From an uncultured Peptostreptococcaceae bacterium (GTDB taxonomy: Bacteria; Bacillota; Clostridia; Peptostreptococcales; Peptostreptococcaceae): 64,000 bases of DNA. The stretch covers positions 1 to 64,000 of the forward strand of contig CAMTIM010000074.1 of NCBI GenBank assembly GCA_947072565.1, read 5' to 3'. Under the pieces are notes generated by a model, which was not told where the DNA came from, did not search any database, and saw nothing but the letters and a program-made list of their open reading frames with translations. Of the stretch, positions 44,798-52,993 are shown piece after piece (positions within the stretch are counted from its first letter, which is position 1; the number at the start of each line of letters is the position of its first letter). The translations under genes and the position numbers were made by a program.

Positions 44798-46630
44798 CTA
44801 ATAATTTATTTTTTGTTGTTCTATAAATATTTGATGCCATAAACAAAAAGAGTATATCGACCATATTTTTCTAGAGTTGTCACAGTTATTTTTTATATGC
44901 TCGTCTAATAGATTTATGGCATATTTTTTATTTATAATATTGTCTACTTGGGAATCATTTATGGTATTTCTAACAACTTCGCCTAAATCTTGCTTTAGCC
45001 ACACTCTTATTGGAGTTGGAAAACCTAGTTTTTTCTTTTGAACCATATGCTGTGGTACTATATCTTTAAATGCTTCTCTTAAAAGTACTTTAGTATTAGA
45101 ATCACTAATTTTTTGATCTAATTTTAAGTTTTTGGCGATCTCTAAAACTTCTTTATCTAAAAAGGGAACTCTCAATTCTATTGACTGCGCCATTGACATC
45201 TTATCTGCTTTTTGTAATATATCACATTCAAGCCAAGTATTTACATCTACATGCTGCATGGTAGTTACATAATCATAATTGTTTACTTTTGCTTGATCAT
45301 ATATGTTTGATAATATATTTTGATAATTATAGCTTTCGTTGTAATTTTTCAATACTTTTTGAACTACATCATTTTCAAATATTTTTGCATTCCCTATATA
45401 TCTTTGTTCTAGGGGCGTTGTGGATCTGTATAAATAGCTTTTACCTTTCATATTTGGCATTAATAAAGATGTTTTATGCAATATATTTTGAATTCCTTTT
45501 GGCATATTTAATATAGATTTTACACTGTTATATTCCTTATATATATTATATCCTCCAAACAATTCATCTGCTCCCTCTCCCGACAAAACTACCTTAGCAT
45601 GTTTTCTAGCTTCTTTTGATAAAAAATAAATACCAACCTCTGATGGGTCTGCCACAGGATCATCTAAATGATAAAATACTTTTGGAAGTGCTTTTATATA
45701 ATCATCTTGAGTAACATTTATCGCAATATTTTCTATGCCTATATCATCCGCACTCTTTTTAGCAACTTCTAATTCATCATATCCATCTACTCCAAATCCA
45801 ATAGAAAAAGATTTTATATTAGGATTAATTTGAGATGCAACAGATGCAACAATAGTTGAATCTATCCCTCCTGATAAAAACGTTCCTACTTCTACGTTAG
45901 ATATCATATGATGTTTTATTGAATCTATTACTACGTCTCTTACATCTTTTGCGCTTATATCTTTATTTCTTATAAAATCTACCTTGTAGTATTTATTAAA
46001 ACTTAGCTTATTATCTTTTACAGTAAATGAATGTCCCGGAGGAACTAATTTTATGTTTTTTATCATAGTATCTGTTAATGGAACATACTGAAAAGATAAA
46101 TAACTTTGAAGACTTTTTTCGTTTAAATTTAATGTTTCCAATAAACTCATTATTGCTTTATATTCTGATGAAAATGCTATAAAATCTTTTTCTTCTATAT
46201 AATATAAGGGCTTTATACCAAAATGGTCTCTTGCTCCAAATAGTGTATCATCCGATTCATCATATATTAAAAATGAAAACATTCCTCTTAATTTATCTAA
46301 ACATTTTTCTTTGTATTCTATATATGATGCTAATAAAACCTCAGTATCACATTTTGTATTAAACTTATATCCTTTTTTCATTAATTCATTTCTTAAATTT
46401 TCATGGTTATATATTTCTCCATTGAAAATAATTACTTTATCTTCTTTTTCTAATGGTTGGCTTCCATTTTCTATATCCATTATACTCAATCTCTTAAATG
46501 CAAACTCTATTTTGTCATTTTTGTATATACCCGTATAATCTGGACCTCTATGATTTAGTTTTTGTGCTAAACTTTCTATATCTGCTTTTTTATTACTATT
46601 TTTATAATATATTGAAACATGTCCACACAT
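44798..46630 (-). CDS. asnB: asparagine synthase (glutamine-hydrolyzing)
   Basis: A 610-residue enzyme making asparagine from aspartate, ATP and glutamine. Cys 2 (MCGHVSIYY) is the glutaminase nucleophile. Glutaminase landmarks are NHRGPDYTG and IIFNGEIYNHENL. The synthetase part has the PPi loop FLSGGIDSTIVASV near 250 and SGEGADELFGGY near 350. GGAGG precedes the ATG. It is monocistronic between two terminators; no T-box is visible in the short leader. Confidence 0.95.
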   Translation of the reverse strand: MCGHVSIYYKNSNKKADIESLAQKLNHRGPDYTGIYKNDKIEFAFKRLSIMDIENGSQPLEKEDKVIIFNGEIYNHENLRNELMKKGYKFNTKCDTEVLLASYIEYKEKCLDKLRGMFSFLIYDESDDTLFGARDHFGIKPLYYIEEKDFIAFSSEYKAIMSLLETLNLNEKSLQSYLSFQYVPLTDTMIKNIKLVPPGHSFTVKDNKLSFNKYYKVDFIRNKDISAKDVRDVVIDSIKHHMISNVEVGTFLSGGIDSTIVASVASQINPNIKSFSIGFGVDGYDELEVAKKSADDIGIENIAINVTQDDYIKALPKVFYHLDDPVADPSEVGIYFLSKEARKHAKVVLSGEGADELFGGYNIYKEYNSVKSILNMPKGIQNILHKTSLLMPNMKGKSYLYRSTTPLEQRYIGNAKIFENDVVQKVLKNYNESYNYQNILSNIYDQAKVNNYDYVTTMQHVDVNTWLECDILQKADKMSMAQSIELRVPFLDKEVLEIAKNLKLDQKISDSNTKVLLREAFKDIVPQHMVQKKKLGFPTPIRVWLKQDLGEVVRNTINDSQVDNIINKKYAINLLDEHIKNNCDNSRKIWSIYSFCLWHQIFIEQQKINY

Positions 46631-46706
46631 AGATTTATATTCCTCCTATTTTTTGTTATATTTGTTATTTTTATCATATTTAGGAAGTCTATACATCTTT
46701 ATAAAA

Positions 46707-46742
46707 CAAAAAAATATAGCACCAAATAAATGCTATATTTTT
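46707..46742 (-). terminator. terminator of the ECF S-component gene
   Basis: AAAAAATATAGC and GCTATATTTTT arms enclose an 11-base loop 9 bases past the stop codon. Confidence 0.8.
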
Positions 46743-46750
46743 ATACTATA

Positions 46751-47281
46751 TTATTTTATATGTATTTTTAAAATTCTAGATATCGGAACTCCAATCACAA
46801 GTCCTATAACTATCTGAGTTATATTTCCAGGTATAGATGTAATAGCTTTTATATAATTTCCATACAAAATGATCTCTGTGATGTAATAACCAAATATCAT
46901 CCATATTCCAGATATAACTATACCAACTACATTAGTAATTGTATTATTTCCTTTTTTATCGCTAGACCACGCTATACTTCCTATTATATATCCCATAACC
47001 CCTCTCACAACAAAAGTAAAAGGTGCCCATATTGCCCACTCTGATAATAAATCAAACAACCCCATACCAAATGCTCCAGCTATAGCTCCTTTTTTCTTAC
47101 CAAATACTATAGCAGATATAAAAAGCATAGCATTTCCTAAATGGACTAATCCTCCAGTTGATGCTATTGGCAGCCTTATATTTATAAATCTTGTTGCTAT
47201 AAACACTAACGCTATAAGTAAAGCTGTTTCTACTAAATCTCTAGTAGCTATTTTTTTATTACTTTTAGTCGTAGCTTCCAT
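46751..47281 (-). CDS. ECF transporter S component (vitamin, substrate uncertain)
   Basis: A 176-residue membrane protein with five to six helices. The ALIALVFIATRFINI segment near the N-terminus carries the small-residue surface that docks on EcfT, and GGLVHLGNAMLFISAIVFGKKKGAIAGAFGMGLFDL is a family signature (ECF S-component, PF07155-like). It captures a vitamin-like substrate for the shared ECF module. It follows an aminotransferase gene by 15 bases. That pairing and an AAAGTGG-type inverted repeat upstream suggest a vitamin B6 compound such as pyridoxamine, but this is inference. GGGGAT precedes the ATG. Confidence 0.83.
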   Translation of the reverse strand: MEATTKSNKKIATRDLVETALLIALVFIATRFINIRLPIASTGGLVHLGNAMLFISAIVFGKKKGAIAGAFGMGLFDLLSEWAIWAPFTFVVRGVMGYIIGSIAWSSDKKGNNTITNVVGIVISGIWMIFGYYITEIILYGNYIKAITSIPGNITQIVIGLVIGVPISRILKIHIK

Positions 47282-47296
47282 TTATCTTTATCCCCT

Positions 47297-48439
47297 TTAT
47301 TTATAAAATTTATTAAATAATTCAACTAAGTTTTTATCACTACTAAATCCTAATTCTTTTAAACTTTTATCTATTGTATTTAATATATTTATAAGTTTTT
47401 CTGTTCGCGCATTTTCACCCATATGACCTATTCTCAAAATAGTTTCCTTATATTCCCCTAATGAAGTAGCTATAAGCGTATTATGTTTTTGTAGCATATA
47501 GTTTGATAATTTCAACGCACCTATATCTTCAGGTATTTTTATTGCTGTTATTGTATTAGAGTATCCCTTTTTTAAAAATAAATCTAATCCGTACTCTTTT
47601 AGTGCTTTTCTTGTTGCACTTGCTATTTTTTCATGCCTATATAATACATTTTCTATTTTTTCATCTATTATATTATCTATAGCTTTTCCTAGCCCTAATA
47701 TATCACTTATAGGCATTGTGTATGGAAAGCTATTTTTGTCATAATAATTATCCCATATTTCTAAGTTACAATAAAACCCAGTCACACTGCTTTGTCTTGA
47801 TTTAATAGATTTTTTTGCATCTTCACTAACACTTACTATTGTAAGTCCTGCTGGTGCAGATATTGCCTTTTGAGAACCACCTAAAGCTATATCTATTTTC
47901 CATTCATCTACTTTAAACTCTTCTCCACCCATAGCTGCAACTGAGTCAACTACAGTTAATATATTATATTTTTTTAACAACGGACAAATTTCACTCAAAT
48001 TATTAAGTACACCTGTAGGTGTATCACAATGAACTATTGTTGCATATTTAAAATCACTATCTTTTTCTAAGAAATCCTTTAATTGATTTACATCTATATC
48101 TTTTGTGTGTTCTTTACTAAAAAGTACAACACCTCCCCCATACATACTTACAAAATCTTTAAATCCCCTACCAAATACACCATTATCTATAACTAATACT
48201 CTATCGCCTTTTTCAGTTAAAGAAGCACATGCTGCTTCAAGCCCTAATATACCTTCTCCACTTAATATATATACATCATTTTTAGTTTTTATTATTTTTG
48301 CAATGTTATCACATGTTTTTTTATAAAAATCAAAAAAATCTTTATCAATATCAGGATTAGTAGTTTTATTTGATCTAGCTATTCTTACATTTTCTCTAAC
48401 ACTTGTTGGCCCTGGTGTATAAACAATCTTATTATTCAT
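47297..48439 (-). CDS. class V aminotransferase (alanine-glyoxylate / pyridoxamine-pyruvate type)
   Basis: A 380-residue PLP enzyme. The PLP Lys is K191 (GSQKAISAP), with the PLP-ring Asp near 165 in VVDSVAAM, and YTPGPTSV near the N-terminus, as in alanine-glyoxylate, serine-glyoxylate and pyridoxamine-pyruvate transaminases. The substrate is uncertain. Being cotranscribed with an ECF S component it may process the imported compound, and conversion of pyridoxamine to pyridoxal is the simplest idea. AAGGGG precedes the ATG. A 13-bp inverted repeat lies 55-92 bases upstream. Confidence 0.85.
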   Translation of the reverse strand: MNNKIVYTPGPTSVRENVRIARSNKTTNPDIDKDFFDFYKKTCDNIAKIIKTKNDVYILSGEGILGLEAACASLTEKGDRVLVIDNGVFGRGFKDFVSMYGGGVVLFSKEHTKDIDVNQLKDFLEKDSDFKYATIVHCDTPTGVLNNLSEICPLLKKYNILTVVDSVAAMGGEEFKVDEWKIDIALGGSQKAISAPAGLTIVSVSEDAKKSIKSRQSSVTGFYCNLEIWDNYYDKNSFPYTMPISDILGLGKAIDNIIDEKIENVLYRHEKIASATRKALKEYGLDLFLKKGYSNTITAIKIPEDIGALKLSNYMLQKHNTLIATSLGEYKETILRIGHMGENARTEKLINILNTIDKSLKELGFSSDKNLVELFNKFYK

Positions 48440-48493
48440 TATTAAGCACCCCTTTATATATTCTCAAAAACATTGTATCTCATTTATATTCAA

Positions 48494-48531
48494 AGTGGTA
48501 CAATTTGTAATAATTTTAAAATTGTACCACT
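48494..48531. promoter_or_regulatory. 13-bp inverted repeat, candidate PdxR/MocR-like operator
   Basis: AGTGGTACAATTT (48494-48506) and its exact complement (48519-48531) are 12 bases apart, with AAAGTGG at the left edge. AAAGTGG-type boxes are reported for the vitamin-B6 regulator PdxR. No such regulator gene is in the window. Confidence 0.55.
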
Positions 48532-48566
48532 ACATTTCATATTTATAAGTATTATTTTTTGTATTA

Positions 48567-48642
48567 TAAAAAAACAAAGAGCCTTCTATATAAAATATAG
48601 AAGGCTCTCTTGGTATATAATAGTTATTATTTTTTAAACGTT
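48567..48642 (-). ncRNA. candidate approximately 75-nt small RNA or attenuator
   Basis: Promoter TTGACA (48672-48677), 17 bases, TATAGT (48649-48654) predicts a start near 48642 on the minus strand. The transcript ends in a 14-bp hairpin (AGAGCCTTCTATAT arms) followed by TTTGTTTTTTT. There is no open frame with a start codon in it. It may be an independent small RNA or a leader that attenuates the aminotransferase operon. Confidence 0.5.
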
Positions 48643-48648
48643 TATATT

Positions 48649-48677
48649 ACTATATATCATAAGAAACAAAATGTCAA
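48649..48677 (-). promoter_or_regulatory. near-consensus sigma-A promoter
   Basis: TTGACA and TATAGT on the minus strand have 17-base spacing. It drives the candidate small RNA. Confidence 0.75.
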
Positions 48678-48750
48678 GTTTTATATATATTTTTTTAATT
48701 ACTACGATTTTTTTATTAAATAATAAGCATAATATATTTGAGGTGATTTT

Positions 48751-49449
48751 ATGAAAAAAAAATTATTGGTATTATCTTTATTAACTATATTTATTTTTTC
48801 TAATGTTTCAAATAGTTTTGCAATGGATCCACAATATACATATAAAAAATTGCAACCATTGCCTTATGCCTATGATGCACTAGAGCCCTATATTGATAAA
48901 GAAACTATGATACTACATCATGATAAACATTATAAATCTTATTTAGATAAGTTCAATGAAAGCATAAAAGGATATCCTGACCTTTATTCGTCGAGTATTT
49001 ATGATTTACTTACATGTTTAGATTGTTTACCCAGTGAAATTTATAAAACTATAAAAAATAACGGTGGTGGGGTCTATAATCATGAGTTTTTCTTTGATAT
49101 TATGACACCTGATCAAACAACTTTATCTGGTAATTTACAAAAAGCTATAATTAGAGATTTCAAATCATTTGATAACTTTAAAGATGCTTTTAAAAAAGCC
49201 AGTTTAAATGTTTTTGGTTCTGGATGGACATGGCTTGTTTCTAATGATAGTGGAAAATTATCTATAATTACTACAGCTAATCAAGATAGTCCTATTACTT
49301 TAAACCTTAAGCCTGTCATAGGAATTGATTTATGGGAACATGCTTATTATTTATCTTATAAAAATGATCGTGCTTCTTATATAGACAAATGGTTTAACAT
49401 AATAAATTGGAATAAAGCCGAAGAAAATTATGAAAAATTAGCTAAGTAA
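48751..49449 (+). CDS. sodA: exported superoxide dismutase (Mn/Fe family)
   Basis: A 232-residue SOD with an N-terminal signal peptide (MKKKLLVLSLLTIFIFSNVS, cleavage after SFA). Metal ligands are His 56 (ILHHDKHY), His 111 (YNHEFFF), Asp 193 and His 197 (IDLWEHAYY). Gln 178 in ANQDSP is the Mn-type placement of the second-shell Gln. It turns superoxide into H2O2 and O2, here outside the membrane or at the surface. Clostridioides difficile SodA is a known spore-surface relative. GAGGTGA precedes the ATG. Confidence 0.93.
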   Translation: MKKKLLVLSLLTIFIFSNVSNSFAMDPQYTYKKLQPLPYAYDALEPYIDKETMILHHDKHYKSYLDKFNESIKGYPDLYSSSIYDLLTCLDCLPSEIYKTIKNNGGGVYNHEFFFDIMTPDQTTLSGNLQKAIIRDFKSFDNFKDAFKKASLNVFGSGWTWLVSNDSGKLSIITTANQDSPITLNLKPVIGIDLWEHAYYLSYKNDRASYIDKWFNIINWNKAEENYEKLAK

Positions 49450-49572
49450 AAGACGCTGCTAATACTACTATTATTCCTTATGTTGTTTATTTTTTTGAAA
49501 AATAACATAATTTACTATATAATTAAGAAAACATAGCGCTTAATTTATAGCCTTGTCATCTCAGGAGGAATC

Positions 49573-50109
49573 ATGGTAAAAGAAACTCACACAAAAGGAG
49601 GCTATATTTTTGCACTTTTAGCTCTTCCTTTTTTAAATAACAATTTTTTAAACGAATATGATATTGTATATAAATGTATTTTGATTTCAGTATATATCTA
49701 TTTTTCATATTTAGGATCTTTATTCCCGGACATAGATATGAAGGGTTCATATATTAGCAAAAGAAATCCTATAATTTATAAACTTTTTGGTTGTAAGTTT
49801 AAACATAGAGGATTCACACACAGTCTAATTTTTATATCATTTTTGATTTTTTTACTAGAATCACTTACTAGCTATACTAATAATGATGCTGTCTTTTTAT
49901 GTTTATCTAGTGGTTTTTTGGTTGGATACGTTTCTCATTTATGTCTAGACTTATTAACAAAAGAAGGAATAGAAATATTTTATCCTATTTCTATAAATTT
50001 TTCTCTGTTACCTATAAAAACAAGTTCTAAGGTTGAACGATTTATTTGTAAAACATTAAATTTTATAGTTATATTTTTATTAGGATATAGATTTTACACA
50101 TTATTTTAA
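49573..50109 (+). CDS. YdjM-family metal-dependent membrane hydrolase
   Basis: A 178-residue membrane protein with the family's histidine/aspartate motifs: ETHTKGGYIF at the N-terminus, SLFPDIDMKGSYI near 53, HRGFTHSLIF near 77, and SHLCLDLLTKEG near 119, between four to five hydrophobic helices. This is the LexA-binding/YdjM (DUF457) type, whose reaction in the membrane is not established. AGGAGG precedes the ATG. Confidence 0.88.
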   Translation: MVKETHTKGGYIFALLALPFLNNNFLNEYDIVYKCILISVYIYFSYLGSLFPDIDMKGSYISKRNPIIYKLFGCKFKHRGFTHSLIFISFLIFLLESLTSYTNNDAVFLCLSSGFLVGYVSHLCLDLLTKEGIEIFYPISINFSLLPIKTSSKVERFICKTLNFIVIFLLGYRFYTLF

Positions 50110-50156
50110 ATATAAAATAAATATAATTTATTGTCGAATTATATTTTCTCTACAAA

Positions 50157-50197
50157 TAAAAAAATACCTTTTAATTAAATTAAAAGGTATTTTTTTA
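50157..50197. terminator. bidirectional terminator
   Basis: AAAAAATACCTTTTAATT and its complement with T-run lie between the convergent YdjM and VTT genes. Confidence 0.88.
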
Positions 50198-50198
50198 T

Positions 50199-50816
50199 TT
50201 ATTGACCTACTTTATCACAATCTTGTATAGTGTCTATTTCGTCATTAGATTTATTATCTTGTAAGTTTGTATTTACCTTACTTCCTATTTTCCAAGATAA
50301 AAATACTAAAGCTATAAATACTATAATTTTTAAAGGGCTACTTATAAACCCCTTTATATCACTTGCAGGATAACTTACTACTAAAAACATAACAAATTTT
50401 CCTGCTAGCATAGCTGGTGCAAAACTTTTTAAATCTCTTTTACAAAAAGCTGCCATTACTGTAACTAAAAAACCTGGTATAAAAGGACACGAATATGCAA
50501 AAAATAATAATTTAAACCCTTGCTTTTTCATCCATTTTAAAGGTTTATCTGTTTTTTCATTTCTAAATTTATTAAATAGCTTGTTATCACTATACTTACT
50601 TACTAATAAAAACAGTGCTATCGTTCCAAGTCCAGAACCTACCCAAGACAACACGATTCCTCCAACTAATCCAAGTAAAAGTGCATTCGCACCTACTATA
50701 GCTATTAACGGCAATATAGGCAGAAAACTTTCAATAAAGCATGTCAGTACCCCTACCAACATTGTAAGAAACCAATAATCTTTTGCAAAATAATATATGT
50801 CGTTAATATACTCCAT
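50199..50816 (-). CDS. VTT-domain (TVP38/DedA-like) membrane protein
   Basis: A 205-residue protein with about five hydrophobic segments. ESFLPILPLIAIVGANALLLG near residue 28, and GLGTIALFLLVSKYSD and YSCPFIPGFLVTVMAAFCKRD, fit the SNARE-associated/VTT family, which handles lipid scrambling or undecaprenyl-phosphate recycling. The C-terminus is acidic. ATG 50816 follows AAGGAG; an in-frame upstream start includes that site. Its upstream region carries a phased decamer array. Confidence 0.83.
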   Translation of the reverse strand: MEYINDIYYFAKDYWFLTMLVGVLTCFIESFLPILPLIAIVGANALLLGLVGGIVLSWVGSGLGTIALFLLVSKYSDNKLFNKFRNEKTDKPLKWMKKQGFKLLFFAYSCPFIPGFLVTVMAAFCKRDLKSFAPAMLAGKFVMFLVVSYPASDIKGFISSPLKIIVFIALVFLSWKIGSKVNTNLQDNKSNDEIDTIQDCDKVGQ

Positions 50817-51128
50817 TATTCTTATCTCCTTATTTTTTTTATAATTCAAGTATACATTATTTATCTTAATTTTTTTCTTAATTTTTCTTAATATTTGTTA
50901 ATTTTTCTTAATATTTCTCTATATTTTCTCATATTTCTTCATTATATAATCTTAGTAACATATATTTTATAATTAAAATTTATTTTTATATAACTCCTAC
51001 TATATAGTTCATATCCAATTCTAAAACTTTTATACTTAAAACTAATCTTTTATTATAAAATTTATAATTTTATATAATAAAAAGGACTAATATAAATATT
51101 AATACTTTATTAGTCCTTTTGTGAAATC
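50817..51128. other. 312-bp intergenic region with phased decamer repeats
   Basis: Positions 50871-50945 hold about seven CTTAATWTTT-like units at 10-11 bp spacing, including two exact 19-bp copies of TTAATTTTTCTTAATATTT (50878-50896, 50898-50916). A minus-strand TATAAT lies near 50942. The part beside MscS holds its terminator (51079-51121). Confidence 0.55.
51079..51121 (-). terminator. terminator of the MscS gene
   Basis: AAAAGGACTAATA and its complement TATTAGTCCTTTT with a T-run lie just past the stop codon. Confidence 0.83.
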
Positions 51129-52016
51129 TTATTTTTTGTCTATTAAGTCACTTCGTCTTACATGTAAATCCATTTGAGGATATGGTATAGTTATGTTTTC
51201 TTCATCAAATCTTAATTTTACGGTCTCTAATAAATCAAAATGTATTGGCCAATAGTCTTCTGACTTACACCAAACTCTAACCACAAAATCAATAGAACTT
51301 GGTCCATGTGCATTTACTCCAACAAACGGTGCTGGGTCTTTAAATATCGATGGATGATTATCTACAATATCTTTTAACACCTCTTTTACATGAGGTAAGT
51401 CATTTTCATATCCTACACTAAAGCTTAAATCCACTCTTCTCTGTGCTTTAGCTGAATAATTTATTAAGCTACCATTTGATAATGCTCCATTTGGTATTAA
51501 TATTAACTTATTGTCTATTGTAACTAGATTAGTATAAAACAAGCCGATTTGCTCAACAGTACCACCATAAATACCAGTTTCTATATAATCTCCTACTTTA
51601 AAAGGTCTAAGTAATAAGATTATAAATCCACCTGCAAAGTTAGATAAACTTCCTTGAAGTGCTAAACCTATAGCCACACCTCCTGAAGCAACTATCGCTG
51701 CAAGACCTGTAAGCTTAACATCCCAATATCCTAATATTCCTATAAACAGTATAGCCTTTAAAATTCCCGATATAAGTGATTGTAAAAATCGTCTTAATGT
51801 TACATCTACGTCTCTTTTCTCTAAAAATTTTATAAAGTGTTTAACAACATTCTTTATTATTTTAAGACCTATAGTTATAATTATTAAGCCAACAACTAAC
51901 TTAACTCCATTTATAGTAATCCAGTCTATAAATTTTTCAAATAGCAACTGCGGACTCATTCTACTCATCTTTGAAATTTCTTTACTCACAGTTTCAGTTA
52001 TGTTTTCACCTGCCAT
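51129..52016 (-). CDS. small-conductance mechanosensitive channel (MscS family)
   Basis: A 295-residue channel. Three membrane helices (residues about 30-55, 75-100, 105-130) end in the pore helix IVASGGVAIGLALQGSLSNFAGGFIILLLRPFKVGDYI, the Gly/Ala-packed hallmark of MscS. A beta domain follows (YGGTVEQIGLFYTNLVTIDN). It opens on membrane tension to release solutes in osmotic downshock. GAGGTGA precedes the ATG. Confidence 0.95.
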   Translation of the reverse strand: MAGENITETVSKEISKMSRMSPQLLFEKFIDWITINGVKLVVGLIIITIGLKIIKNVVKHFIKFLEKRDVDVTLRRFLQSLISGILKAILFIGILGYWDVKLTGLAAIVASGGVAIGLALQGSLSNFAGGFIILLLRPFKVGDYIETGIYGGTVEQIGLFYTNLVTIDNKLILIPNGALSNGSLINYSAKAQRRVDLSFSVGYENDLPHVKEVLKDIVDNHPSIFKDPAPFVGVNAHGPSSIDFVVRVWCKSEDYWPIHFDLLETVKLRFDEENITIPYPQMDLHVRRSDLIDKK

Positions 52017-52149
52017 ATACTATCACCTCTTAACTACTTTTTATTCGACTTTTTATTAATTTATATTACACTATTTTCATTTTTATGTCTATATTAAGCG
52101 GTATTTGAAATTATACCCATAAATTTTAATTTTTAGCATTAAATACAGT

Positions 52150-52195
52150 TTAGGCTGTATGAGGGTTAATATTTTAATTGCCTCATACAGCCTAA
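52150..52195. other. 15-bp hairpin after the EEP gene, no T-run
   Basis: TTAGGCTGTATGAGG and its exact complement enclose a 16-base loop, four bases past the EEP stop codon. It lacks a T-run on either side, so it may end or protect the alpha-glucoside operon mRNA. Confidence 0.55.
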
Positions 52196-52199
52196 TAAG

Positions 52200-52991
52200 T
52201 TAGATATTTACTTTAACGTCAATTCCAAAATGGTCTGATACTATTTCTTTATTTTTCCCATTAAAAATTACATTTGATGAATGAACATCTACGGATTTAT
52301 TAACAAGTATTACATCAAGTCTTAAATCTGATTTATTTTTATCCCATCCTGCTATTTTTCCTTTAACACTTGTTCCATTATCTTTTTCTTTTGCCAAATT
52401 ATATGTATCTAACATTCCTTTTTTAATCATATAATCATAGCCTTCTTCTCTTATCGTAGCACTATTATTAAAATCCCCCATAATAAATGCTAGACCCTCT
52501 TTTTCTATATCTTTATTTAAATTATCAAATTGATATACAAATGGCTCATCTTCATCATTCCACCATCCAAGATGGCATGAATAAAAGCTTACATCAATTC
52601 CATTGTAATCAATTTTCATTTTTGTTACTTTCCTACTTTTCCAATAATTTATATCTTCACTTTTAGATATATAAAAGCTTTTACAATCTTTTATAGGAAG
52701 CTTTGTCATTAAACAAAGTCCCTCTTCATATAAATCATATCCAATATGAGAAATATCCCAAAAAACTTTATAACTCTTTATTCCTAGATTCTCTAGTTCT
52801 TTGTTAAGTAAATATGCAAAGTTATTTTTTTTAATATTTTCATATACTATTTTTTCACTTATTAATTGGCTAACTTCTTGCATTGCTATAACATCATATT
52901 TATTTTCTTTTATAACACTTGCTATGTATCTTATCTTTTCTAATTGATTTTCTTCTTGCCATGAATGGACATTAAGTGTTAATAATTTCAA
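52200..52991 (-). CDS. endonuclease/exonuclease/phosphatase (EEP) family protein
   Basis: A 263-residue enzyme of the EEP/DNase I-sphingomyelinase fold. Motifs are LTLNVHSW, IAMQEVSQ (Glu near 38), YSCHLGWW, FIMGDFNNSA, and SDHFGI (catalytic Asp-His) near the C-terminus. It begins with TTG 2 bases after the PTS gene stop, with GGAG inside the PTS gene, so it is coupled to alpha-glucoside uptake. EEP proteins often follow such PTS genes in Firmicutes. A phosphodiesterase or phosphatase acting on sugar-phosphate by-products is possible, but unproved. Confidence 0.85.
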   Translation of the reverse strand: MKLLTLNVHSWQEENQLEKIRYIASVIKENKYDVIAMQEVSQLISEKIVYENIKKNNFAYLLNKELENLGIKSYKVFWDISHIGYDLYEEGLCLMTKLPIKDCKSFYISKSEDINYWKSRKVTKMKIDYNGIDVSFYSCHLGWWNDEDEPFVYQFDNLNKDIEKEGLAFIMGDFNNSATIREEGYDYMIKKGMLDTYNLAKEKDNGTSVKGKIAGWDKNKSDLRLDVILVNKSVDVHSSNVIFNGKNKEIVSDHFGIDVKVNI

Positions 52992-52993
52992 TT

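Larger units (their letters stand above)
48440..48750. other. 311-bp divergent intergenic region with operator and candidate small RNA
   Basis: From left to right it holds the aminotransferase ribosome site, an inverted-repeat operator (48494-48531), a minus-strand terminator hairpin (48577-48610) served by its own strong minus-strand promoter (48649-48677), and the start region of the superoxide dismutase gene. Confidence 0.6.

Noticed and set aside
46631..46706. A T-box leader upstream of asnB
   Set aside because: The gap to the preceding terminator is only about 75 bases and lacks the T-box sequence and antiterminator.
50871..50945. Decamer array as a CRISPR array
   Set aside because: Units are only 10-11 bp with no unique spacers, and there are no cas genes.
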